50,975 bases of DNA from Bacteroidota bacterium (GTDB lineage Bacteria; Bacteroidota; Bacteroidia; B-17B0; Aurantibacillaceae): assembly GCA_023251755.1 (NCBI GenBank), contig JAHEYF010000025.1, positions 1 to 50,975 of the forward strand, given 5' to 3'. The notes beneath the pieces were generated by a model that saw nothing but the letters and a program-made list of their open reading frames with translations, was not told the origin of the DNA and did no database searches. A program made the translations under genes and the position numbers. How positions within the stretch are numbered: the stretch's first letter is position 1; each line of letters begins with the position of its first letter. This document shows, in pieces, positions 18,401-25,905 of the stretch.

Positions 18401-19510
18401 GGCACTACCACCTATTATGTATCGCAAACAGACAATGGTTGCGAAAGTGCAAGGACTCCCATTACAGTTACTGTAAATAGTCTGCCCAATCCTCCAACTG
18501 TAAACAATGTAAGCTATTGCCAGAACGATGTTCCCTGGCCTTTAAGCGCAAGTGGTACAACAACACTCAACTGGTACGGCACCAATGCTACGGGCGGAAC
18601 AGCTTCGGCCACAGCACCCTTACCTGTAACTACAACAGCGGGTACAACAACCTATTACGTATCGCAGGGAACATCTACCTGCGAAAGTCAGCGCGCTGCG
18701 ATTGTTGTTACCATCAATGCAATTCCTGTAATTAGCTTTAACAACAACAACAGTATATGTGCCGGGCAATGCGTGACCTTTACCGATAATTCGAGCACCA
18801 GCTGTAGTAATCTTAGCTGGGATTTTGGAGATGGTTCCGTTGGCTCAGGTTCATTGCCAACCCATTGTTATACCATTGCCGGTACTTACAATGTAAGTGC
18901 TGTTTGTAATACCGCTGCGGGTTGCTCGGGTAGTGCAACTGTGAGCAATGCGGTTGTTGTGACCCCCATACCAAGTGCAGTATTTACAGTTAGTCCTGCC
19001 GGGCCCATCAGCCCCGGAACAATAGTCAATTTTACACCTGTTGCGGCCCCCCCAACTAACTTTGCCTGGTTTTTTGACGATCCTTCTGCCGGATTAAACA
19101 ACACGTCCGGCCTCAGCAATCCAACACATAGCTTTGATAACACCGGAACCTATTGTGTAGCATTAACCACTGCGTCAACAACAGCCAATTGCACCAGCAG
19201 CAATACAATCTGTGTAGAGGTGGTGAGCGATCCTGTGGTTGTTATTCCAAATATTTTTACTCCCAACGACGATAGTAAAAACGACCTGTTTATGATTAAT
19301 GTAAGCGGTATTAAAAACCTGTCCTGCTCCATCTTCGACCGCTGGGGAGTAAAAATATACAACTGGGACGGGGTAAGCGGGTACTGGGACGGCAAAGGTA
19401 AAAACGGAACAAAAGCACCCGATGGTGTATATTATTACATTGTAAACACCACCGATTTAAAAGGCGATACAAAACAAAACTCCGGCTTTGTACAGCTCAT
19501 CAACAATTAA
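15437..19510 (+). CDS. Large T9SS type B surface protein with CHU_C-type Ig repeats and PKD domains
   Basis: A 1357-residue surface protein. A signal peptide (1-21) is followed by a glycine-rich beta region (about 175-525) rich in GGGGGG-type runs. Next come one divergent and six close copies of a roughly 80-residue Ig-like module (about 540-1095; close copies encoded at 17281-18725), each with YCQNDVA..PL, LNWWGTNATGG, TTTYYVSQ and CES. This matches the Ig-like domain I know as CHU_C associated. Two PKD-like domains follow (LSWDFGDGSVGSG and a weaker one with FAWFFDDPSAG). The C-terminal ~90 residues are the gliding-motility/T9SS type B domain (NIFTPNDDSKNDLF, SIFDRWGVKIY, DGVYYYIVN). Likely an adhesin or matrix component; ligand unknown. 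A strong terminator follows. Confidence 0.9.
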   Translation: MKTTKLAVVLFTGLLSTELVAQKGKDLAGSITTSNTIVNAYTAVTADAAAGATSISVASSAGLSPGDLVLIIQMQGARVNAGKDSIYPDFTNSIPSNSTYGSIVDYYNSGHNEFAEVNSIPDAVSITVDCGLSNAYSTIGKVQVIKVPRYASLGITGTGSITCPAWNGTTGGVVVVEVDGATNIGTTGAFNVSAKGFRGGGRENNSTFGSGSWGSSRLAEGAYKGESIAGDTSTYKTIFAGTVSRGAVANGGGGGDGHNAGGGGGANGGNIANWNGMGIPNATYNTTWNALEPAAFLANYSGGGRGGYSYSANNKTVTTALGSSTWGGDQRRQVGGLGGRPLDYSGGRLFLGGGGGSGDENDNQGAPNGVQSGGNGGGLVYILSYGAVSGTGTIVADGGKGSNTNNSQGICSGKDGAGGGGGGGTVVINSTGTINLTAAAAISAKGGNGGNQNFGNPCTTTDAYGPGAGGGGGYVALSNGSPVIAVNGGTNGIVSGNQSTIASTGATGFPPNGATGGGTGTTSSISNFTLTASSNITICSGNTATLTANLGGTIPSPSPTINWYSTATGGSPIASGSPFVTPVLNATTTYYVGTCPGIYRIPVTVTVNSSATSPTASPVTYCMNDVAAPLSATASGGNTLNWWGTNATGGTSSATAPTPSTTAAGTTTYYVSQGSGSCESARIPIVVTVNAVPSNPTATSPVSYCQNDVAVPLSATASGSNNLNWWGTNLTGGTASATAPTPSTATTGTFSYYVSQNDGNCESARQLIQVIVNAVPAAPVVSPVSYCQNSSASPLTANGTGTLNWYDTNATGGTASATAPTPLTTTVGTTTYYVSQTVGACESPRAAIVVTINTSYSVPVTNDVTYCANDLASPLTATATGTLNWYGINATGGIASATPPTPSTTVPGTTSYYVSQGSGNCESPRAKINVIVNATPNSPAVNNNFTYCQNETAVALTATGSGTINWWGTNATGGTSSSTPPIPSTATAGTTTYYVSQTDNGCESARTPITVTVNSLPNPPTVNNVSYCQNDVPWPLSASGTTTLNWYGTNATGGTASATAPLPVTTTAGTTTYYVSQGTSTCESQRAAIVVTINAIPVISFNNNNSICAGQCVTFTDNSSTSCSNLSWDFGDGSVGSGSLPTHCYTIAGTYNVSAVCNTAAGCSGSATVSNAVVVTPIPSAVFTVSPAGPISPGTIVNFTPVAAPPTNFAWFFDDPSAGLNNTSGLSNPTHSFDNTGTYCVALTTASTTANCTSSNTICVEVVSDPVVVIPNIFTPNDDSKNDLFMINVSGIKNLSCSIFDRWGVKIYNWDGVSGYWDGKGKNGTKAPDGVYYYIVNTTDLKGDTKQNSGFVQLINN
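17281..18725 (+). repeat. Six tandem Ig-module coding repeats
   Basis: Six consecutive ~240-bp units encode near-identical Ig modules with invariant LNWW/LNWY, NATGG and YYVSQ. Nucleotide divergence between units is visible mainly at third positions, so this is an older protein repeat array, though still a possible site of recombination. Confidence 0.85.
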
Positions 19511-19529
19511 TTTTATGTGCAACATCATC

Positions 19530-19565
19530 AATCCCTCTTCGGAAACGAGAGGGATTTTTTTTGTA
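19530..19565 (+). terminator. Rho-independent terminator
   Basis: AATCCCTCT (19530-19538) and AGAGGGATT (19548-19556) form a perfect 9-bp stem with a TCGGAAACG loop, followed by a run of T. It ends the type B protein gene and, being nearly symmetric, may also serve the convergent gene at 19665. Confidence 0.88.
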
Positions 19566-19664
19566 AACAATCTTTCTTACCCTCTTACATTCTCACTTTT
19601 AACCGGTAAAGAGCCTTGAACTATTGCTGAGGCCCCTTCTTCAGTAATTTCTTTTTACCTGAAC

Positions 19665-20132
19665 TTAACCTTTTATCGTTTTCTTTGCATATTGCTCCCT
19701 GCGCTGCAACCACTCATTTACGCTGATATAGTTTTTGCTGCCTTTTGAGCGGACTACTGCAAAGCCTTTTTCTACACACACTTTAAAATCGCAAATGTAA
19801 CTGGATTCGCAACCCTTGTAAAACACAATTTCACCATTTACAAAACGATCGGTTTTTACCGAATCTGTAGCTGTTATCATTTCTGAATGATAACCACTTG
19901 GGCAACGGCTAAAGGAGTGTAAAGAACTTTTCCCGTGTTTAAGAACATAATTTTTTCGTATGGGTTCGCAAATATTTTCCTCAACGTATTGTTGCACCTC
20001 GTGATATTCTTTCCAATCAGTTTTTATTTTTTCGGGCTCCGGTTTTGGAGTTGCTCCGGTAAATGAACTAAGCGCAAATACCGAAGCAATGGCTATCAGT
20101 ATTAAACCTGTTTTAATTGATCTTGTTTTCAT
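19665..20132 (-). CDS. Small exported cysteine-containing protein, unknown function
   Basis: A 155-residue protein with signal peptide (MKTRSIKTGLILIAIASVFALSSFTGA). The mature part has five cysteines (ENICEP, SRCPSG, YKGCES, YICDF, KVCVEK) and a basic tail ending RREQYAKKTIKG. The spacing suggests disulfides in an exported protein. I do not recognise a family. It is downstream of, and on the same strand as, the DUF2306 and VWA genes, but transcribed from an independent position, with the 104-bp gap filled by GTGAGARA octamers and TTTATTCGTTCA words. Confidence 0.75.
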   Translation of the reverse strand: MKTRSIKTGLILIAIASVFALSSFTGATPKPEPEKIKTDWKEYHEVQQYVEENICEPIRKNYVLKHGKSSLHSFSRCPSGYHSEMITATDSVKTDRFVNGEIVFYKGCESSYICDFKVCVEKGFAVVRSKGSKNYISVNEWLQRREQYAKKTIKG

Positions 20133-20140
20133 GATTTTTA

Positions 20141-20186
20141 GTTTATATGTTTATTCGTTCAAAAGTTTATTTGTTTTATAGTTTAC
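20141..20186. repeat. TTTATTCGTTCA-family repeat (non-palindromic copy)
   Basis: GTTTATATGTTTATTCGTTC followed by AAAAGTTTATTTG and TATAGTTTAC. It uses the same words as the palindromes at 6090 and 32017 but has no strong inverted arm. It lies directly upstream of the exported protein gene at 19665. Confidence 0.6.
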
Positions 20187-20206
20187 AAAAAGACCGTACG
20201 AAACCC

Positions 20207-20243
20207 CTCTTTCTCACTTCTTACTTTCTCACACTCTCACTTC
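20207..20243 (-). repeat. GTGAGARA octamer tract containing the DUF2306 stop codon
   Basis: On the minus strand the tract reads GTGAGAGT, GTGAGAAA, GTAAGAA, GTGAGAAA. The stop codon TGA of the DUF2306 gene lies in the first octamer. A purer four-unit version occurs at 34609-34640. Confidence 0.6.
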
Positions 20244-20854
20244 CCAAACTTAATCACCCCTTCTGCTACGATTAAATTAAACAGCCAACTTATCCAGGCC
20301 GTAATTATTATAATGTGCAGGTGATCCATTGTTGTATACAGCGATAAAAAAGGAACCCAGAGGCGAAGACTAACCGCAGAAAAGGTAATGGCATAACTCC
20401 TGATCATCCAGTGAACGTGTTGTTCAATTTGTTTTTTGCGTATGCTGTAAATAGCCATCCAGGTTGTATAAAACCACAACACGCTCATGAGTACAAAACC
20501 AATGGAAGCATACAAACCCCCATTGGCATAAAAAGCCATGTACAAACCGGTTGGCGCAGCAATACATAAAATCGATGTTACATATATTTTCCCAATGGCT
20601 CTGTGTACATTCATATACCGTTGACGCAAGATTTTAATGAACTGTAGGGGGCCAAGGGCTATGGCCAGCATACCACCAAAAATATGTACATAAAAAGCCG
20701 TGCGCCATACCGGCTGATGCACCACATCCTGCTTGGTGAGTAAAAAACTCACATCCGGTTTAAAGCTCCAGTACATCATTGTTGTGCAAAACAACAACAA
20801 GGCAAGGGAAGTCATGAAGACAAATGGAAGTTTGAGGATGAATCTGAGCAACAT
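20237..20854 (-). CDS. DUF2306-family membrane protein
   Basis: A 205-residue protein with five to six hydrophobic helices. It shows the DUF2306 pattern: AFYVHIFGGMLAIALGPLQF, the NVHRAIGKIYVTSIL motif with a conserved His, a TGLYMAFYANGG segment, and HVHWMIRSYAITFSAVSLRLW with a further His pair. The family is often annotated as a predicted membrane protein, and heme or quinone binding has been suggested only from the conserved histidines. It starts 11 bp after the stop of the VWA gene, so the two are very probably co-transcribed. Function unknown. Confidence 0.85.
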   Translation of the reverse strand: MLLRFILKLPFVFMTSLALLLFCTTMMYWSFKPDVSFLLTKQDVVHQPVWRTAFYVHIFGGMLAIALGPLQFIKILRQRYMNVHRAIGKIYVTSILCIAAPTGLYMAFYANGGLYASIGFVLMSVLWFYTTWMAIYSIRKKQIEQHVHWMIRSYAITFSAVSLRLWVPFLSLYTTMDHLHIIIITAWISWLFNLIVAEGVIKFGK

Positions 20855-20865
20855 GGTGAAGATTA

Positions 20866-22095
20866 TTAAATATCAAACACAAAATTCTTTTTAGCAGCTT
20901 GCTCCCTGATAGCTTTAATCATTGCAGCATCTAAGGATTGATCGTTTGTTCCCATCGTTTTGGATTTTTCTGCGATGTAAACAGTGCGTTTTTCATTCAG
21001 CAATTGTATCTGTTTAATTATTTCCTGGCGCTCTTTTGTTTTGTCTGCAACGTATTGTTGTTTTTGTTCTTTGGTTTTTCCTTTCAACTCATCCGGCAAT
21101 TCGTTTTCTTTAATTTTAGCTATATCAAAATCTTTTTCTTTCGAAGCATCTACCAAATCCCAGGTTGAATTGGAATAAAAGGAACTGGCTTTTGAAACAA
21201 CCCTGTTGGTGGTATTGGCAGCACCATAAGTTTCAGCATTCTTATCCTGCTTTAACTGGTTGGCTTTTTTCTCGTAACCGATAGAGCCGTAATTAATGTA
21301 AGTAGCATTCAGTTTATCATTCAGCTGTGCAATTTCATTATCATAAGGAGTTTCTATGTACACTGTTTTTTTATCCTGTTCTATGTTCATGTAACTTCCG
21401 TTGGTGAGTATAGCCCCGTTTTTCCACCCGGTACTAAGCCCTGTACTATAATCCCCGCAAAAAATAGTGTTCACTACAATGTCTTTTTCTTTGGCCTTCA
21501 AACACGATTCTGTATACTTAACGGCTCCCTGTGTAAACTCTTCGTTGCCTGCAATAAAAATAAGTTGCAGGTCCTGGCTATTGGCTTGCCAGTCTAATTG
21601 TTTGGTGGCCGTTGCAATGACCTGCCCGCAAAACTCACTTCCACCATTTGTTTTTAAACTGAACAATTGTTCTGAAATTAAATCAAGGTCGTGGGTAAAC
21701 ATGGAGATCTGGCGGATATAGCCTTCGCTTGAGGGCAGGCCATCATTTCCATATTCATACAGGGCAATTTCTAATTCAGGTTTTTCGTTATTGCATTTGG
21801 CTAAAGTCAATTCGTTCACTAATTTCCACAACTGCGCCCTTGCCTGGTCAATTAAGCCGTCCATGCTACCACTGGTGTCTAACAGCAAAGCAATTTTTAT
21901 TTTCTTTTTCCCGCTAACAACAGGTGCAGCTGCGGGACTGGCATGATGCACAACAATGGGCGCGCTTGTCCGGTTTGAGGTGTAAGCCGGATCAGTGTTC
22001 GTATTGCTGCGCGAATAAACGGCCCAGGAAACAAACAACAGCGATGAGATGCTCACATACAATGCTCCTTTTTTGATGGATGCTCTATTCTTCAT
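20866..22095 (-). CDS. VWA-domain protein with coiled-coil tail
   Basis: A 409-residue protein with an N-terminal membrane anchor or signal (about 10-29), then a von Willebrand factor A domain (about 64-260). The MIDAS motif is complete: LLLDTSGSMDG with D73, S75 and S77. The linker holds a positionally variable region, and residues about 310-400 form a Lys/Glu/Gln-rich coiled coil (GKTKEQKQQYVADKTKERQE). VWA domains of this type bind a protein partner through a metal ion; the partner is not evident. It is the first gene of a two-gene operon with the DUF2306 gene and is divergent from the first LytS kinase, sharing the intergenic region with the 21-bp direct repeats. Confidence 0.85.
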   Translation of the reverse strand: MKNRASIKKGALYVSISSLLFVSWAVYSRSNTNTDPAYTSNRTSAPIVVHHASPAAAPVVSGKKKIKIALLLDTSGSMDGLIDQARAQLWKLVNELTLAKCNNEKPELEIALYEYGNDGLPSSEGYIRQISMFTHDLDLISEQLFSLKTNGGSEFCGQVIATATKQLDWQANSQDLQLIFIAGNEEFTQGAVKYTESCLKAKEKDIVVNTIFCGDYSTGLSTGWKNGAILTNGSYMNIEQDKKTVYIETPYDNEIAQLNDKLNATYINYGSIGYEKKANQLKQDKNAETYGAANTTNRVVSKASSFYSNSTWDLVDASKEKDFDIAKIKENELPDELKGKTKEQKQQYVADKTKERQEIIKQIQLLNEKRTVYIAEKSKTMGTNDQSLDAAMIKAIREQAAKKNFVFDI

Positions 22096-22176
22096 ATTTT
22101 TTATAGGTTTAAGATTTTATTTTAATAGTATGATTCCGTGATAAAAGTAATTCCATAAAAAAGTTAAAAAAACCAG

Positions 22177-22260
22177 CACTTAGTGAAAGCGGAATACCAC
22201 TTGGTGAAAGAGAAAGTAATTTGGGTGAAAGGGATATTTTGAGGGGTTGAAGGGCGTATT
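22177..22260 (+). promoter_or_regulatory. Direct repeats with 21-bp period, putative LytTR operator
   Basis: GTGAAAG occurs at 22183-22189, 22204-22210 and 22225-22231, exactly 21 bp apart, with matching flanks (CACTTAGTGAAAG, CACTTGGTGAAAG, TTTGGGTGAAAG). A degenerate fourth, GTTGAAG, sits at the same phase (22246-22252). LytTR regulators are known to bind pairs of ~9-bp direct repeats 21-22 bp apart. The array lies between the VWA gene and the LytS/LytTR operon, 54 bp upstream of the kinase ATG at its nearest edge, so autoregulation or control of the VWA operon is plausible but inferred. Confidence 0.6.
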
Positions 22261-22313
22261 TTGCTAAATCTAAATTTTATTATGTAAACAATCCTGTTTA
22301 AGTTTACAGGATC

Positions 22314-24371
22314 ATGAAGCAGTTGAATATAAAGACGGTTTACAGTTTAATACTCGGCTTGGCCTTGTTTTGCTTTGTTTGTAAGATACAGGCCCAGTCA
22401 AAAAAACTGAGCTCCTATTCCGATACCAGGCAAAGCAGCGGTAAACTTATTTCATTCTACCTCGATTCGGCACAGTATTTATCCGACAAATCGCCTTTGC
22501 GGGCCATTGATAAAATAAACAAAGCCATTGAATTAAGTATTGGTGATGACGATAAAAACAACGAAGCCCTCTCATACTGGATATTGGGGAACATACAGCA
22601 AAACCTGGAACAACATGCCATGGCGGTTGACAATTATAAAAAATGCATCAATACTCTTTTGCCGGCAACAACAAAAAAAGCCGTAAAGTTTACCAAAGAA
22701 AGTAATGGGGAATCTATACAAACATTGTTTAATGCCTATAAGCATATTGCCATATCGCTGTTGCATTTAAATAAACCGGAAGAAGCATACACCAGTATTT
22801 CCAATTGTTTTGACTACCGCTTCAACAGTATAGGCCAGGCCGATAAATTAGACGCTAAACGCATACAGGCCGATATTGTTTTATTGCAGGGCAAGTCCGA
22901 CGAAAGCCTTAACCTGTTGAACAACACACTGGAGCAGGAAAGAAAAATGAACCACAGCGAAGGTGAAATCAAAACATTAATTGCCCTCGGAGCTGTATAC
23001 CAGCAATTAAAAAATGAAGCGAAAGCCGTAGAGTTGTACAACCAGGCTAAAAATAGCGCTGAAAAAATAAAAAATCAGAGCCTGATTTTAATTTCCAATA
23101 ATTTGCTGGCGCAATTGTTCCGCCAGCAAAAAAAAGTTGAACTTGAGCTTCAAACGAGGAACAACAGCATAAGTAATTCACTCAATAGTACCAAAGAACA
23201 GATACAGCAAAATGTAGAAATTGGGAATGCGTATGCCAATACCAATCAAATGGACAAGGCCCTGCCTTTTTTCGAAAAAAGTTTGTACGATATAAAATCG
23301 GGTAAAATAATTGTGCCGGATGAGCTGTTCAATAAAAGTAAGGACCTTGAAGGAATGGCGAACACTTATAAGCTGCTGGCCGAAGAGTATTTAAAATTGG
23401 GTGATACAGAAAGGGCTTTGGCCTATTTAAAAACCTTTATCCAGATACAGGACTCGATCAAGTCTATTCGTAAAAAAGAATTGGACGATGCCCTGAAGCT
23501 GAGCAACCAGATTGGTCAAAATCAACAGCGCATAGAACTGTTAGAGAAAGAAAGAAACCTGAGCGAAAAGTCCATTGAAATATTAAAACAGGACAAGGAA
23601 TTAAAAGACGGGGAATTGTATATCCGTAACATCATCATCGGAAGCTTGTGTTTCCTGATGCTGTTTATGTTTGCAGCCACCTTTTATATTTTTAAAAGCG
23701 CCCGCGAAAAACGAAGGGCCAATCAGTTGCTCGCTATTAAATCCTTGCGTGGACAAATGAACCCACATTTTATATTCAACGCCCTTAATTCGGTTAACCA
23801 TTACATTTCACAAAACGATGAGCGAGCGGCCAATAAATATTTATCAGATTTCTCCAAACTTATGCGCTCGGTAATGGAAACATCAAAAGTTGATTTAATT
23901 TCTTTGGGCGAAGAATTGGAAATATTAAAACTGTATCTGCAATTGGAACACGCCCGATTTAAGGAGAAGTTTGATTATTCTTTAGTCATTGACGAGGAGA
24001 TAGATCTGTCTGAATTTGAGTTGCCCCCCATGATTATTCAACCCTTTATTGAAAACGCGATATGGCATGGCTTACGTTATATCGACGAAAAGGGCTTGCT
24101 TAAAATTGAATTCAAACAAAACAAACAGGGCTTATTGGTTTCTATTGCAGACAATGGTATAGGCCGGAAAAAATCAAAGGAGATAAAAACAAAAAACCAG
24201 AAGCTACAAAACTCCACAGGCATGCAAAATATTGAAAGCCGGATAAGCATTATGAACGACTTGTTTAAAACAAACATCAAAGCGGAAATTAAAGATGCCG
24301 AACCGGAGGAAGAGCATACTGGTACAAGGGTAGAATTATTTATTCCTAAAAAGATAAACAAACATGCTTAA
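22314..24371 (+). CDS. TPR-containing LytS-type sensor histidine kinase
   Basis: A 685-residue kinase. Signal peptide (about 1-28), periplasmic TPR-like helical repeats (about 45-385), a coiled coil, one membrane helix (IIIGSLCFLMLFMFAATFYIF, about 442-462), then the His_kinase domain. The phospho-acceptor is H485 in GQMNPHFIFNALNSVNHYIS. The ATPase part has PPMIIQPFIENAIWHGLRYI (N box) and SIADNGIGRKKS (G1 box). It overlaps the LytTR regulator gene by 8 nt, so the two are translationally coupled and form a two-component system. The stimulus is unknown; TPR sensors in Bacteroidota are usually thought to bind a protein partner. The start follows a weak TAAGTTTA box (22299-22306). Confidence 0.92.
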   Translation: MKQLNIKTVYSLILGLALFCFVCKIQAQSKKLSSYSDTRQSSGKLISFYLDSAQYLSDKSPLRAIDKINKAIELSIGDDDKNNEALSYWILGNIQQNLEQHAMAVDNYKKCINTLLPATTKKAVKFTKESNGESIQTLFNAYKHIAISLLHLNKPEEAYTSISNCFDYRFNSIGQADKLDAKRIQADIVLLQGKSDESLNLLNNTLEQERKMNHSEGEIKTLIALGAVYQQLKNEAKAVELYNQAKNSAEKIKNQSLILISNNLLAQLFRQQKKVELELQTRNNSISNSLNSTKEQIQQNVEIGNAYANTNQMDKALPFFEKSLYDIKSGKIIVPDELFNKSKDLEGMANTYKLLAEEYLKLGDTERALAYLKTFIQIQDSIKSIRKKELDDALKLSNQIGQNQQRIELLEKERNLSEKSIEILKQDKELKDGELYIRNIIIGSLCFLMLFMFAATFYIFKSAREKRRANQLLAIKSLRGQMNPHFIFNALNSVNHYISQNDERAANKYLSDFSKLMRSVMETSKVDLISLGEELEILKLYLQLEHARFKEKFDYSLVIDEEIDLSEFELPPMIIQPFIENAIWHGLRYIDEKGLLKIEFKQNKQGLLVSIADNGIGRKKSKEIKTKNQKLQNSTGMQNIESRISIMNDLFKTNIKAEIKDAEPEEEHTGTRVELFIPKKINKHA

Positions 24372-25116
24372 AGCCATCATAGTTGAAGACGAACCCATCA
24401 GCCGCGAGATACTCGCCGGTTACCTGAGCCGGTATTGCCCGGATGTAAATTTGGTGGCCCAGGCCGATTCGGTAAAAACAGGTATTGAGGCCATACAAAA
24501 ACACAAGCCCGATATTTTATTTTTGGATGTGGAAATGCCCAAAGGAAACGGCTTTGATTTGTTAGAACAATTGGACGAAATAAACTTTGAAACCGTGTTT
24601 GTAACAGCTTTTGGAAATTACGCCATTAAGGCCTTAAACTACAGCGCAGCCTATTATATTTTAAAACCGGTAAGTATAGAGGAGCTGGTAGCTGCGGTTG
24701 AAAAAATAAAACAGCATAAACAAAAAAACCAATTGTCGCTGCACACCAAAGTATTGCTCGATAATATACAAAGTAATAATTTGCAAAATTATAAAATTGT
24801 ATTGCCCCTGCAGGATGGTTTTGAAGTAGTGGGCATCAAGGACATTGTGCATTGCAAAGCCAACGATAACTTTACGGACTTTCATTTTAAAGACAAACAA
24901 AAAAAGATGATTTGCCGCACCCTTAAATTTTATGAAGAACTATTGGGCGAATCGGGTTTTATGCGGGTACACAAATCGCATTTAATTAACCTCGACCATA
25001 TTGTAAAATATACCCGTGGCAAAGGCGGGCAACTGACAATGGCCGATGGTTCGGTAATTGATGTATCGCCCAATAAAAAAGATGAATTAATGATTAAATT
25101 TGAAAAGGGAAGATAA
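24364..25116 (+). CDS. LytTR-family response regulator, partner of the TPR kinase
   Basis: A 250-residue regulator. The receiver domain (1-120) has the acidic pocket VEDEP (E8, D9), phospho-acceptor D55 in ILFLDVEMPKGNGFDLL, and the conserved Thr/Lys of FVTAFGNYAIKALNYSAAYYILKP. The LytTR DNA-binding domain (about 145-245) includes VVGIKDIVHCKANDNFTDFHF and FMRVHKSHLINLDHIVKY. Its ATG lies inside the last codons of the kinase gene. A likely binding site is the 21-bp repeat array upstream of that kinase. Good match to the AlgR/AgrA/LytR class. Confidence 0.93.
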   Translation: MLKAIIVEDEPISREILAGYLSRYCPDVNLVAQADSVKTGIEAIQKHKPDILFLDVEMPKGNGFDLLEQLDEINFETVFVTAFGNYAIKALNYSAAYYILKPVSIEELVAAVEKIKQHKQKNQLSLHTKVLLDNIQSNNLQNYKIVLPLQDGFEVVGIKDIVHCKANDNFTDFHFKDKQKKMICRTLKFYEELLGESGFMRVHKSHLINLDHIVKYTRGKGGQLTMADGSVIDVSPNKKDELMIKFEKGR

Positions 25117-25166
25117 TGGGAAAAAATGCTAAACGCTAAAAATTAAATTCTAAATCCATATTCTGC

Positions 25167-25727
25167 ATGAAAACCATAATGGCAATTGTTTTTTTTATTG
25201 CGCTGGGCTCAGGGAGCTTTGCTCAAACCGAAGTAGGGGATATTAAGGTACCCAACACATTTAAAGCAGCGAATACCAACCTCGTTTTAAACGGTGCGGG
25301 CATCCGGGAAAAATATTGGTTGGATCTTTATGTAGGGGCTTTGTACCTGAAAGTGAAAAGCAACGATGCCAATAAAATCAGCGCTGCTGATGAAACCATG
25401 GCTATAAAACTTCACATTGTTTCGGACATGATTACCAGCGAAAAAATGGCGACTGCTGTAGACGAAGGTTTTACAAACGCTACCAACAACAATACAGCTT
25501 CCATCCAACCGCGCATCAACCAGTTTAAAGCGGTATTTAAAGAGAAGATACAGGAAGGTGATGTGTACGATTTAGTTTATGAAAGCGGCAAAGGAGTGTT
25601 GATTTATAAAAACAATAAATTAGCCGTAACGATTCCGGGGCTTGATTTTAAAAAAGCCCTCTTCGGTATCTGGTTGTGTAGCCAGCCTGCGGATGAAGAC
25701 CTCAAAGAAAAAATGCTCGGAAAATAA
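25167..25727 (+). CDS. Exported chalcone-isomerase-like protein
   Basis: A 186-residue protein with signal peptide (MKTIMAIVFFIALGSGSFAQ). The rest matches the bacterial chalcone isomerase-like family: VPNTFKAANTNLVLNGAGIREKYWLDLYVGALYL, KLHIVSDMITSEKMATAVDEGF, then a C-terminal GLDFKKALFGIWLCSQPADEDLKEKMLG. The bacterial proteins share the fold, and fatty-acid or lipid binding in the periplasm has been proposed; true flavonoid isomerase activity should not be assumed. It follows the LytTR regulator by 50 bp on the same strand. A weak phrase of TAAA words precedes it. Confidence 0.88.
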   Translation: MKTIMAIVFFIALGSGSFAQTEVGDIKVPNTFKAANTNLVLNGAGIREKYWLDLYVGALYLKVKSNDANKISAADETMAIKLHIVSDMITSEKMATAVDEGFTNATNNNTASIQPRINQFKAVFKEKIQEGDVYDLVYESGKGVLIYKNNKLAVTIPGLDFKKALFGIWLCSQPADEDLKEKMLGK

Positions 25728-25810
25728 GCTCTTTTTATCCTTTTTCTTATTTTGTTATTCAGCCTCTCAAATCTGTTTTCTGTACACTTTATGTGGTTGT
25801 AAGTATACGC

Positions 25811-25844
25811 TTGCTTATAGGGCAGGCTAAAGGTTCTATTTTTG
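25811..25844 (+). promoter_or_regulatory. Promoter of the Kelch T9SS protein
   Basis: TTG (25811-25813) and TATTTTTG (25837-25844), a full TAnnTTTG match with a spacer of 23 nt, a little long. A start near 25850 would lie close to the upstream in-frame ATG at 25849, supporting the internal ATG at 25906 as the true start. Confidence 0.55.
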
Positions 25845-25905
25845 TTTTATGGATTCATTCAGGGCTAAACCTTGTATTATGAAACATGAACAAAACCTAA
25901 AACCT

